A program made the translations under genes and the position numbers. From DATFWC01 sp045801465 (GTDB taxonomy: Bacteria; Pseudomonadota; Alphaproteobacteria; Rhizobiales; Xanthobacteraceae): a DNA stretch of 13,527 bases. Below, in pieces: positions 6,320-13,527 of the stretch (within the stretch, counting starts at the first letter, position 1; every line of letters starts with the position of its first letter). The stretch is from NCBI GenBank assembly GCA_045801465.1, contig JBJMSU010000036.1, positions 1 through 13,527 on the forward strand, written 5' to 3'. A model generated the notes under the pieces. The model made no database searches, was not told the origin of the DNA, and saw nothing but the letters and a program-made list of their open reading frames with translations.

Positions 6320-7648
6320 TTACCCGCCCTGGTCCTTGACGCCCTGCGGCTTGCCGACCACGGTGACGAGGAGGCCGGCATCGAGCAGGCGCTTGGCAAC
6401 GCGCCGCACGTCGTCGATCGTCACCGCATCGATCAGGCTGCTGCGGCGATCGATATAGTCGATGCCGAGCTCGTCGAGCTGGATCTGCACCAGCTGGCCG
6501 GCGATCTTGGCCGAGGTATCGAAGCCGAGCGGATACGAGCCCTTCAGGTACGACTTCGCCTGCGCGAGCTCTTCCTCGGTCGGTCCGGTCTCGGTGATGC
6601 GGCGGATCTGCTGCTCGATCAGCTCGATCGTCTCGCCGGCGCGTTCGGCGCGCGTGCCGGTGCCGCCCATGAACATCGCCGCGTGGTCGAGCCAGACCAG
6701 CGAGCTGTGCACCGAATAGGCAAGGCCGCGCTTCTCGCGCACCTCGCGATAGAGCCACGAGGAGAACGAGCCGCCGCCCAGGATGTGGTTGACGATATAG
6801 GCGGCCATGAAGTCGGGATCCTTGCGCGGAATGCCGGGACCGCCGAAGGTGACCACTGCCTGCGGTATGTCGAGCTCGACCACGATGCGGCGCCCGAGGC
6901 CTTCCGGACTGGCGGCCGCGACCGGGGCGAGCTCGGCCTTGGCCGGCAGTGCGCCGAACACCTTGTCGAGGACTGCGCCGACGCTCGCCGCATCGATGGC
7001 GCCCACCACGGCGACCTTCAGGTTTTCCTTGGCGAAGACGCTCCGCGTGTAGGTCTTGAGGTCGTCGACGCCGATGCGCGGCACCGATTCGAGCGTGCCG
7101 GCGACGGGACGCCCATAAGGATGATCCGGGAATGCGGCCGACCACCAGCGCTTGCCGCTGATGTCATTGGGGTTCGTCGTCTCGCGCGTAAGCCGCGCCA
7201 GCACCTGCGCGCGCACGCGCTCCACTTCCTGCGGCTCGAAGCGCGGCGCCGTCAAGGCGAGACGCAGGAGCTCGAAAGCCGCATCGCGATGCTCGGTCAG
7301 CGTGCGCACGTAGCCGCGGAAATGGTCGCGCCCGGTGCTGAAGCCGAGCTGCACCGCCTTTTCCTCCCGCCGCTCGTGGAAGGCTTTCGAGTCGAGATCG
7401 CCGGCGCCTTCATCGAGCAGGCCGGACACCAGGTTGGCGACGCCGGCCTTGTCGGCCGGGTCCTGGATGGCGCCGCCGCGGAAGGCGAAATCGAGCGAGA
7501 CGAGCGGCACCGTCTTGTCGTGCACCAGCCAGGCCACGATGCCGCCGGGACTGACCACGCGCTCGATCTTGGTCGCCTGGGCGACCGAGGTGAGCGACAC
7601 GAACAGGGTGAAGGCCAGCAGTGCCGGCCGCAGGAGCACATTCGTCAT
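6320..7648 (-). CDS. Non-catalytic M16-family zinc-peptidase homologue (partner subunit)
   Basis: The 442-residue protein has a signal peptide (1-25, cleavage predicted at AQA/TK) and the two-lobed M16 (pitrilysin/insulinase) fold. The zinc motif is missing: where its neighbour has GLAHFLEHLMFKG, this protein has GVANLVSGLLDEG (69-81), with His, Glu and His replaced. It keeps a second-lobe feature, REKRGLAYS (304-312), holding the Arg and Tyr that in M16B heterodimers lie near the substrate. Its start codon overlaps the stop of the catalytic M16 gene (ATGA), and GGAGGAG lies upstream, so the two are co-translated. The likely assembly is a periplasmic heterodimer in which this subunit completes the active chamber; the substrate is unknown. 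The start is well supported. Confidence 0.93.
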   Translation of the reverse strand: MTNVLLRPALLAFTLFVSLTSVAQATKIERVVSPGGIVAWLVHDKTVPLVSLDFAFRGGAIQDPADKAGVANLVSGLLDEGAGDLDSKAFHERREEKAVQLGFSTGRDHFRGYVRTLTEHRDAAFELLRLALTAPRFEPQEVERVRAQVLARLTRETTNPNDISGKRWWSAAFPDHPYGRPVAGTLESVPRIGVDDLKTYTRSVFAKENLKVAVVGAIDAASVGAVLDKVFGALPAKAELAPVAAASPEGLGRRIVVELDIPQAVVTFGGPGIPRKDPDFMAAYIVNHILGGGSFSSWLYREVREKRGLAYSVHSSLVWLDHAAMFMGGTGTRAERAGETIELIEQQIRRITETGPTEEELAQAKSYLKGSYPLGFDTSAKIAGQLVQIQLDELGIDYIDRRSSLIDAVTIDDVRRVAKRLLDAGLLVTVVGKPQGVKDQGG

Positions 7649-9009
7649 GAGCGCTTCTCCTCCGGGCGGCTTGCATCCTTGACCAGATAGCCGGTCACCG
7701 AACGGCGCTTGTCGAGGAACTGGCGCGCCGCCGCGCGCACTTCATCGGCCGTCACGGTGCGGATGCGTTCCGGCCAGGTGCGCACGCTCTCCACCGTCAT
7801 GCCGGTGGTGAGCGCGGTGCCGTACCAGCGGGCGAGCGTCGATTGGTTGTCCTGGTCATAGACCACGTCGGCGATCATGCGGGTCTTCGCCCGTTCAAGC
7901 TCGTCTGCGGTGATTCCCTGCTGCGCGACCTCGGCGAGCACGGCGTCCGTCGCTTCCTCGAGCTGGGGCAGGGTGGTGCCCGGTTTCGGGCTCGCATACA
8001 CACCGAGGCGGGAGAGATCGAGCGCCGAGCCCTGGTACCAGGCGCCGGCGCTGGTGGCGAGGTTCTTCTCGGCGACGAGCTTGCGATAGAGCCGGCTGGT
8101 CGATCCGTTGCCGACAACGTGCGCCAGCACGTCGAGCGCCTCGGCCTCGCCCGCCTTGGCGGTGGCGTAGGACGGCACCAGATAGCTGCGCTGCAGGCTC
8201 GGCTGGGCGACGCGGGGATCCGCCAGGGTGACATGACGCGCGGCCTCCGGCGTCGGCTCCTTGGGACGGACGCGCGGGCCGATGGCGATGCGGGGCTCGA
8301 CCTTGCCGTAGGTGTTCTCGGCAAGCGTCTTGACGTCGGCGGCGTCGACGTCGCCGGCAATCACTACCACGGCGTTGTTTGGCGTATAGAAGCGGCGATA
8401 GAAGGCGAGCGCGTCCTCGCGATCAAGCGATTCGATCTCGTGGCGCCAGCCGATCACCGGCCGCCCGTAGGGATGATTGAGGTAGAGCGCCGCCACCACC
8501 TGCTCGCCCAGCCGGGCGGCGGGATTGTTGGCGACGCGCATGTTCTGCTCTTCCAGCACCACCTGCAGCTCGGGCCGCACCGCGTCATCGCTGAGCGTGA
8601 GGCCGGTCATGCGGTCGGCCTCGAACTCCATGAGGGTCGGCAGGTGGTCGCGCGACGTGCGCTGGAAATAACCCGTGTAGTCGGTCGAGGTGAACGCGTT
8701 CTCCTGGCCGCCGATGGTGGACACGGTGCGGGAGAACATGCCGGCCGGATGCTTGGCGGTGCCCTTGAACATCAGATGCTCGAGGAAATGGGCGAGCCCG
8801 GATTTGCCCGCCGTCTCGTCGGCGGATCCGACCTTGTACCAGATCATATGGGTGACGACGGGCGTGCGGTGATCGGGCACGACCACCAGCTCGAGGCCGT
8901 TGGCGAGCCGGAAATGACTGACGTCGTGGCCGATCTCACTGCCGGCCCAAGTCGCGGTCGCGCAGAACGCCGTGGCCGCCAAGGCCATGGCGATGGTCGG
9001 GAATTTCAT
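7645..9009 (-). CDS. M16-family zinc metallopeptidase, catalytic subunit
   Basis: A secreted M16 peptidase of 454 residues. A signal peptide covers 1-22 (cleavage predicted at TWA/GS). The inverted zinc motif HFLEH (74-78: His74, Glu77, His78) lies in SGLAHFLEHLMFKGT. The third ligand is probably one of Glu153/Glu154 in VVLEEQNMR, at the HXXEH(X)74-76E spacing. The first lobe also has GGQENAFTSTDYT (100-112) and NHPYGRPVIGW (178-188). In the second lobe (about 260-450) the usual Arg-Tyr pair is absent: the region reads LVAEKNLATSAGAWY. The next gene has that pair but no zinc motif, so the two probably form one working enzyme. The ATG at 9009 is chosen for the signal peptide; the Shine-Dalgarno is weak, and the frame is open to 9093. 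Substrates cannot be inferred. Confidence 0.95.
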   Translation of the reverse strand: MKFPTIAMALAATAFCATATWAGSEIGHDVSHFRLANGLELVVVPDHRTPVVTHMIWYKVGSADETAGKSGLAHFLEHLMFKGTAKHPAGMFSRTVSTIGGQENAFTSTDYTGYFQRTSRDHLPTLMEFEADRMTGLTLSDDAVRPELQVVLEEQNMRVANNPAARLGEQVVAALYLNHPYGRPVIGWRHEIESLDREDALAFYRRFYTPNNAVVVIAGDVDAADVKTLAENTYGKVEPRIAIGPRVRPKEPTPEAARHVTLADPRVAQPSLQRSYLVPSYATAKAGEAEALDVLAHVVGNGSTSRLYRKLVAEKNLATSAGAWYQGSALDLSRLGVYASPKPGTTLPQLEEATDAVLAEVAQQGITADELERAKTRMIADVVYDQDNQSTLARWYGTALTTGMTVESVRTWPERIRTVTADEVRAAARQFLDKRRSVTGYLVKDASRPEEKRS

Positions 9010-9224
9010 ATTCAGCACAGGTTGCTCGCTCTCTCGCCCCTCGTGAATGGATCGTGATCTAGACCAAGTCGCATCCCATTGGAATCGGGACATGTGCAGC
9101 GTCTCGAGGCTTGCTTGCGGTTTGGCAGGCGAAGCGGAAATCGGCTTTGCCTAAGCCGCCCGCGCGGCGACAGGCCCGCGGCCACGATTTCTCGCCAGGT
9201 GAAAACGCTCAACCCAGCCGAAAG

Positions 9225-9242
9225 GGTGCGGCGTCCCGCACC
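9225..9242 (-). terminator. Hairpin after the BamF-like gene
   Basis: ggtgcgg (9225-9231) and ccgcacc (9236-9242) form a perfect 7-bp stem with a 4-base loop, eight bases past the stop of the upstream gene. On the - strand it is followed by CTTTC, a weak T-tract. This suggests at least partial termination before the M16 pair. The remainder of 9010-9250 shows no gene; it probably carries the promoter of the M16 operon, but I see no convincing -35/-10. Confidence 0.4.
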
Positions 9243-9250
9243 GGCCGCCC

Positions 9251-9880
9251 TCATTTCGTCCCGGTGCCGAAATCGAAGAACGAGGGTATCTGCGGAACCC
9301 ACTTCTCGGGCTTGGCCGTGTAAGGCTGATTGGGCGACGGTGTCTGATATCCCGCTGGCGGCTCGATCAGGGACGTGCGCGGCGGCTCCTCGGTGAACTG
9401 CACCCGTTCATCCTTGTTGCCGAAGACCGAGCCCAATATGCCGGAGCTAGAGCCCAGATCCCTGCTGGGACGTCCCTCCATCTGCTCCTGCGTCGGGGCC
9501 GGGCCCCGATTGCGGGTCCGCTCGCCGACGTTCAATTCGCTCGGCCGCAAGGGTCGCGACTCCTCGACCTCGTCGCGGCGTCGGTTGGCTTCCTCGCGGC
9601 GGCGCTTGGCGTCCGGATCCACCGGCCAGTTCTTCGTCCCCGTGGTGGCGTTGGTCTGCGGGGGAGGAAGATCGATCTTGGGCGGAAGCACGAGCGGCGA
9701 GCGCTCGCGGTATTCGATGTCCGCGCCGCCCCTGACGCCCAGCTTGCCGAGCACGTTTTGGATGATCTTTTGGTCGAACGAGATGTCGTCGTCCTCGGCC
9801 ACGGCGCGTGAGGCGCTGCCGCCGAGGACGAGGACCGACGCGACAAGCCCGCATGCGGCGGTCTGCACGAAGCTACGCAT
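9251..9880 (-). CDS. Secreted BamF/DUF3035-like protein
   Basis: The 209-residue product has a signal peptide (1-28, cleavage predicted at AVA/ED). After a short helix-like stretch (ISFDQKIIQNVLGKLGVRGG, 33-52) comes YRERSPLVLPPKIDLPPP (57-74), which resembles the core of the DUF3035 family (R-x-P-L-V-x-P-P), known in alphaproteobacteria as BamF, an accessory lipoprotein of the outer-membrane assembly machine. The remaining two thirds are low-complexity, with charged stretches (RRREEANRRRDEVEE, 93-107) and many prolines, so probably disordered. Unlike a lipoprotein, the signal sequence has no lipobox: Cys10 precedes the hydrophobic core. GGAGGGG upstream supports the ATG. Its position between lspA and the M16 pair fits the order seen around DUF3035 genes. 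The family call is moderate; secretion is well supported. Confidence 0.75.
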   Translation of the reverse strand: MRSFVQTAACGLVASVLVLGGSASRAVAEDDDISFDQKIIQNVLGKLGVRGGADIEYRERSPLVLPPKIDLPPPQTNATTGTKNWPVDPDAKRRREEANRRRDEVEESRPLRPSELNVGERTRNRGPAPTQEQMEGRPSRDLGSSSGILGSVFGNKDERVQFTEEPPRTSLIEPPAGYQTPSPNQPYTAKPEKWVPQIPSFFDFGTGTK

Positions 9881-9977
9881 CGCACCCCCCTCCGGTCGCC
9901 CGTCGATTTCGCGCGTGGGTCATATTCCCCAAAAGGTTGAACGCGTTGCCCCGCTTGGGCGGCCATCATGGCGGCGA

Positions 9978-10469
9978 TCAGGGCGCTTTTGCGGCGCGAT
10001 CGCCGATCACCGACTCATATAGCAGCCCGATCACCCCGGCAACGATGGCCGCATCGGCCAGGTTGAATACGTACCAATCGAACCGGGAACTGGCCGTGGT
10101 GATGGAGAGAAGCACGAAATCCGCTACCGCCCCGTAAACGAGGCGGTCGATGGCGTTGCCGATCGCCCCGCCGATGATGAGACCGAGCGCGAGCGCGGTG
10201 AGCCGCGCCTGGGTGCGGGTCAGCCAGATGGTGAGCAGGATCGCGGCCATCGCCTTGATGGCGATCAGGAGCCACCGGCCGCCGGCGCCATCCTGGGGGA
10301 ACAGGCCGTAGCTGATGCCGGTGTTCCAGGTCAGCACCAGATCGATCCCGGGCGCGAGCCGCACGAGTCCCTTGCTGCCCAGGTTGTAGACGAAGATGAG
10401 CCACAGCTTGAGCGCCTGATCGAGCACGCAGACGGCGGCCGCGACCGTCAGCCCGAAGCGGATCATCAT
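9978..10469 (-). CDS. lspA: Lipoprotein signal peptidase (signal peptidase II)
   Basis: LspA is an inner-membrane aspartyl protease that removes the signal peptide from lipidated prolipoproteins. The 163-residue protein has four hydrophobic segments (roughly 4-28, 66-84, 90-106, 134-152). It carries LDQALK (16-21), WNTGISYGLF (48-57, a variant of the usual N-x-G-x-x-F), and both catalytic-aspartate motifs: GNAIDRLVYGAVADF (104-118, Asp108) and FNLADAAI (135-142, Asp139). The start at 10469 (or the adjacent ATG at 10466) gives a normal length. Upstream in-frame ATGs at 10496 and 10556 would add sequence translated from a palindromic repeat and are rejected. The only Shine-Dalgarno-like tract, GGGGA, belongs to that repeat. 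The gene follows ileS by 141 bp, a classic pairing. Confidence 0.97.
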   Translation of the reverse strand: MMIRFGLTVAAAVCVLDQALKLWLIFVYNLGSKGLVRLAPGIDLVLTWNTGISYGLFPQDGAGGRWLLIAIKAMAAILLTIWLTRTQARLTALALGLIIGGAIGNAIDRLVYGAVADFVLLSITTASSRFDWYVFNLADAAIVAGVIGLLYESVIGDRAAKAP

Positions 10470-10472
10470 GTC

Positions 10473-10604
10473 GTCCCCGCGAAGGCGGGGACCCATGAAC
10501 ACCGCCGCTGGTGCGTTGATTCGGGCCTGCGGCTTGCGCAGATGCGGGCGTAGCATGTCATCAAACCTGGCTCTCGGTGGTTATGGGTCCCCGCTTGCGC
10601 GGGC
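10473..10604. repeat. Inverted pair of palindromic repeats between ileS and lspA
   Basis: Two 26-base arms, 10479-10504 and 10575-10600, are inverted copies that match at 22 of 26 positions, separated by 70 bases. The left arm overlaps a perfect hairpin, gtccccgc/gcggggac (10473-10480 and 10485-10492). The whole 141-bp intergenic stretch is essentially this element, ending seven bases before the ileS stop codon and four bases before the lspA start codon. Confidence 0.8.
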
Positions 10605-10610
10605 AGTGGG

Positions 10611-13527
10611 CTACTCCGCCGCCTTGCGCACGGCTTCCCATTCGCGCAGCGCCTGGGCATCGCGCGGCGTCACGTCGGGATAATCGGGGTCGCTGCCGAC
10701 GCTCAAGGTGATCTTCCACGACCGCGCGCATTTGCGGCCCTCCGCCAGACCCGGCACCACCGCGACGCCGCGCACCTCGTCCAGCCGGAACGCCTCAGGC
10801 GGGCCGTCGCCTTCGACCAGCGTCGCCGCCGACGTGATGCACACCTCGGCGAGATCGACGTCGACCAGGGCGGCGAACAGGTCCGGGTCGGCCACGTAGA
10901 TCACCGGCGCCGCTTCCAGCGAAGCGCCGATGCGCTTGGCCGCGCGTTCGACTTCGAGCGCGCCAGTGACCACGCGGCGCACCAGGCGCACCTTGCGCCA
11001 TTTCTCCGCCAGCGGCGCATCGAGCCACTCCTTCGGCACGGCGGGAAACGATTCGAGGTGCACCGAGCCGCCGTCGGAGGGATAGCGCGCGAGCCACGCC
11101 TCCTCGGCCGTGAAGGGAAGCATCGGCGCAAGCCACGTCACGGTGCAGCGGAACAGCTCTTCCAGCACCGTGAGGCAGGCCTTGCGCGTCGGCGAGGAAT
11201 AGGGGTCGCAGTAGAGCGCGTCCTTGCGCACGTCGAAATAGAACGCCGAGAGGTCGACCGTCATGAAGGCGTTGAGCGCGGCGAAGATGCGCTTGTAGTC
11301 GAAATCCGCATAGGCCTGGCGCACCAGGGAATCGAGCTCGGCGAGCCGGTGCAGCATCAGCCGTTCGAGCTCCGGCATGGCGGCAGGCTTGATGCGGTCC
11401 TCGGGGCGGAAATGCACGAGGTTGCCGAGCATCCAGCGGATGGTGTTGCGCAGCTTGCGATAGGTCTCGACCGAGACCTTGAGGATTTCGGGGCCGATGC
11501 GCTGATCGTCCCAATAGTCGGTCGCGCACACCCACAGGCGCAGGATGTCGGCGCCCGAGTGCTTGATCACGTCCTGCGGCGCCACCACGTTGCCGAGCGA
11601 CTTCGACATCTTGCGCCCGTCTTCGTCGAGGGTGAAGCCGTGCGTCACCACCACGTCGTACGGGGCGCGCCCGCGCGTGCCGCAGGATTCGAGCAGCGAG
11701 GAATGGAACCAGCCGCGGTGCTGGTCGGAGCCCTCGAGATACATCACCGTATCGGTCCCGCCGTCGCGCTTGCGCCGGATGCCGGCCAGGCTCGGGAAGT
11801 GCTGCGGGTCTTCGAGCACGAACGCGTGCGTGCAGCCGGAGTCGAACCAGACGTCGAGGATGTCGTCGACCTTGTGCCAATCCTCGTTGGCGAGCTCGCC
11901 CAAAAAGCGTTCGCGCGCGCCCGGTCGATACCAGGCGTCGGCGCCTTCCTGCGCGAAGGCTTCGGCGATGCATTGATTGACGCGCGCCTCGTCGAGAATC
12001 TCGACCGCGCCGTCGCCCTTCTCGCGCACGAACACGGTGATCGGCACGCCCCAGGCGCGCTGGCGCGAGATCACCCAGTCCGGCCGGCTCTCGATCATGC
12101 CGGTGATGCGGTTCTCGCCTTGCGGCGGCACCCAGCGGGTCTCGCGAATGGCCTTGAACGCCCGGTGGCGCAGCGTGTCGTCCGCCTTCGCCGTCGGGCC
12201 GTCGGCGATCGGCTTGTCCATGGCGATGAACCACTGCGGCGTGTTGCGGAAGATCACCGGCTTCTTGGAGCGCCACGAGTGGGGATATTGGTGCTTCAAG
12301 CGTCCGCGCGCGATCAGCATGCCGGCATCGACGAGCGCCTTGATGACCGCTTCGTTGGCATCGCCCTTCTCGCCCGTGTCGGTGAGCACGCGCTTTCCCG
12401 TGAAGCCCGGCGCCTGCTCCGTGAAGGCGCCGTTCTCGTCGACCGTGTAGGGAATCGTTGTGTTTAGTCCAAGTTCTTCTAGTTCACGTTTATTCGCCGT
12501 CCAAATGTCGAAATCCTCGCGGCCGTGACCAGGCGCCGTGTGCACGAAACCTGTTCCGGCATCGTCAGTTACGTGCTCGCCTTCAAGCAACGGGACTTGG
12601 AAGTGATAATCGCCGGCCAGTCCCTTGAGCGGATGCGCGCAGACGAGTCTCGCGAGATCAGTTGCCGCAAGCGGGCGCACCTTCTCGAACGCGGTGACGC
12701 GCGCCTGCTTGAAAACGTCTTCGGCAAGCCTGTCGGCGAGGATCAAGAGATCGCCAGGCTTCGCCCAATTGTCTGCCGGCGCCTCCGTGACCTTGTAGAC
12801 GCCGTAACTGATCTTCGCCGAAAAGCTCACCGCCCGGTTGCCGGGAATGGTCCACGGCGTCGTGGTCCAGATGACCACGCTCGCACTCGTCAGGTCGTCT
12901 TGCTGCGGCTCGAAGAGCGGAAACTTCGCCCACACCTGGTCGGAGACGTAGTCCTCGTACTCGACCTCGGCTTCGGCGAGCGCGGTCTTCTCCACCACCG
13001 ACCACATCACCGGCTTGGAGCCGCGGTAGAGCGTGCCGTTGGCGGCGAACTTCATCAGTTCGCGCGCGATCTGCGCTTCGGCCGGATAGCTCATGGTGGC
13101 GTAGGGGTGATCCCAGTCGCCGATGATGCCGAGCCGCTTGAATTCCTCGCGCTGCACGTTGATCCAGTGTGTCGCATAGGCGCGGCATTCCTTGCGGAAC
13201 GCCACCATCGCGGTGGAATCGCGAAAGTCCGGCTTCGGCTTGCCCTTGGAGCGGTAGTTCTCTTCCTCGATCTTCCATTCGATCGGCAGGCCGTGACAGT
13301 CCCAGCCCGGCACGTAATTCGAATCGTAGCCGAGCATCTGCTGCGAACGCGTCACCACATCCTTGAGGATCTTGTTGAGCGCCGTCCCCATGTGGATGTT
13401 GCCGTTGGCGTACGGCGGCCCGTCATGCAGCACGAATTTCGTGCGGCCTTTCGCGGCCTCACGCAGGCGGCCATAGAGGTTCAGCCGCTCCCAGCGCGCG
13501 AGAATCTCCGGCTCCTTCTGCGGCAAG
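10611..13527 (-). CDS. ileS: Isoleucyl-tRNA synthetase (N-terminus beyond window)
   Basis: IleRS charges tRNA-Ile with isoleucine and edits valine. About 972 residues are visible; the first codon seen is TTG inside the conserved region LPQKEPEILARWE, so roughly 25-30 N-terminal residues lie outside. The class I signature is HMGT (about residues 45-48, 13383-13394) within GPPYANGNIHMGTALNKIL. KMSKS is at 11598-11612. The CP1 editing domain is present (WTTTPWTIPGNRAV, GTGFVHTAPGHGREDFD), as are the anticodon-binding helices and the type-1 C-terminal extension. The terminal zinc finger of many bacterial IleRS is degenerate: the last segment reads GRKCARSWKITLSVG with a single Cys, the others replaced, a pattern I associate with alphaproteobacteria. 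It heads the ileS-lspA group; its promoter is outside the window. Confidence 0.99.
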   Translation of the reverse strand, partial: LPQKEPEILARWERLNLYGRLREAAKGRTKFVLHDGPPYANGNIHMGTALNKILKDVVTRSQQMLGYDSNYVPGWDCHGLPIEWKIEEENYRSKGKPKPDFRDSTAMVAFRKECRAYATHWINVQREEFKRLGIIGDWDHPYATMSYPAEAQIARELMKFAANGTLYRGSKPVMWSVVEKTALAEAEVEYEDYVSDQVWAKFPLFEPQQDDLTSASVVIWTTTPWTIPGNRAVSFSAKISYGVYKVTEAPADNWAKPGDLLILADRLAEDVFKQARVTAFEKVRPLAATDLARLVCAHPLKGLAGDYHFQVPLLEGEHVTDDAGTGFVHTAPGHGREDFDIWTANKRELEELGLNTTIPYTVDENGAFTEQAPGFTGKRVLTDTGEKGDANEAVIKALVDAGMLIARGRLKHQYPHSWRSKKPVIFRNTPQWFIAMDKPIADGPTAKADDTLRHRAFKAIRETRWVPPQGENRITGMIESRPDWVISRQRAWGVPITVFVREKGDGAVEILDEARVNQCIAEAFAQEGADAWYRPGARERFLGELANEDWHKVDDILDVWFDSGCTHAFVLEDPQHFPSLAGIRRKRDGGTDTVMYLEGSDQHRGWFHSSLLESCGTRGRAPYDVVVTHGFTLDEDGRKMSKSLGNVVAPQDVIKHSGADILRLWVCATDYWDDQRIGPEILKVSVETYRKLRNTIRWMLGNLVHFRPEDRIKPAAMPELERLMLHRLAELDSLVRQAYADFDYKRIFAALNAFMTVDLSAFYFDVRKDALYCDPYSSPTRKACLTVLEELFRCTVTWLAPMLPFTAEEAWLARYPSDGGSVHLESFPAVPKEWLDAPLAEKWRKVRLVRRVVTGALEVERAAKRIGASLEAAPVIYVADPDLFAALVDVDLAEVCITSAATLVEGDGPPEAFRLDEVRGVAVVPGLAEGRKCARSWKITLSVGSDPDYPDVTPRDAQALREWEAVRKAAE

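Noticed and set aside
6245..7690. A 481-codon + strand frame opposite the non-catalytic M16 gene
   Set aside because: Antisense shadow covering the M16 gene and part of the adjoining gap; no motif.
7843..9057. A 404-codon + strand frame opposite the catalytic M16 gene
   Set aside because: Antisense shadow; the - strand gene has a complete zinc motif and signal peptide.
10470..10556. N-terminal extension of LspA from the ATG at 10556 or 10496
   Set aside because: The added residues come from the inverted-repeat element (MGPRLRGDD is hairpin-encoded) and precede the first membrane helix that normally begins the protein.
11058..12467. A 469-codon + strand frame opposite ileS
   Set aside because: Antisense shadow of a conserved synthetase in high-GC DNA; no family features and no ribosome site.
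1..13527. A new defence, phage or biosynthetic system
   Set aside because: Every substantial coding region except the first partial frame is assigned to a known housekeeping, envelope or transport family; no unassigned gene cluster remains.

Overview
The window is a GC-rich chromosomal stretch of housekeeping genes from an alphaproteobacterium, most likely Hyphomicrobiales (Bradyrhizobium/Xanthobacteraceae-like). The evidence is the high GC, an alphaproteobacterial-type short PGI, an IleS without the C-terminal zinc cysteines, the gene order ileS-lspA-BamF-like-M16-M16, an orphan Bug-type binding protein, GANTC sites, and several intergenic palindromic repeats of a kind common in that group. 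The taxonomic call is inference; no rRNA is present.

Layout, left to right. On the + strand are a basic C-terminal tail of an upstream gene (1-218, probably an RluB-like pseudouridine synthase) and rsmD (218-775), which share a TGATG stop/start. Everything else is on the - strand. In transcription order from the right end it is ileS (5' end cut off), lspA, a small secreted BamF/DUF3035-like protein, a catalytic M16 peptidase and its non-catalytic M16 partner (ATGA overlap), pgi, arfB, mutL, and a Bug-type periplasmic solute-binding protein that converges on rsmD.

Functionally, rsmD, ileS and arfB serve the ribosome and translation. lspA, the BamF-like protein and the M16 pair form an envelope and proteolysis block. 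pgi is central carbon metabolism and mutL is mismatch repair. The Bug gene is the only accessory-looking gene. It lies between two palindromic repeat elements (783-948 and 2047-2201) that share a 28-bp identical core in the same orientation.

The gene-free stretches are mostly repeat elements: 1931-2218, 4022-4308 and 10470-10610 hold palindromic or inverted-repeat elements, and 9010-9250 holds a terminator-like hairpin and otherwise nothing recognisable. I found no tRNA, rRNA, CRISPR array, insertion sequence, phage gene or defence system, and no credible undescribed multi-gene system. The points worth a second look are the repeat-flanked Bug gene, the GANTC cluster just upstream of mutL, the BamF-like protein that lacks a lipobox, the split-active-site M16 pair, and repeats that touch the start of lspA and the end of the first gene.
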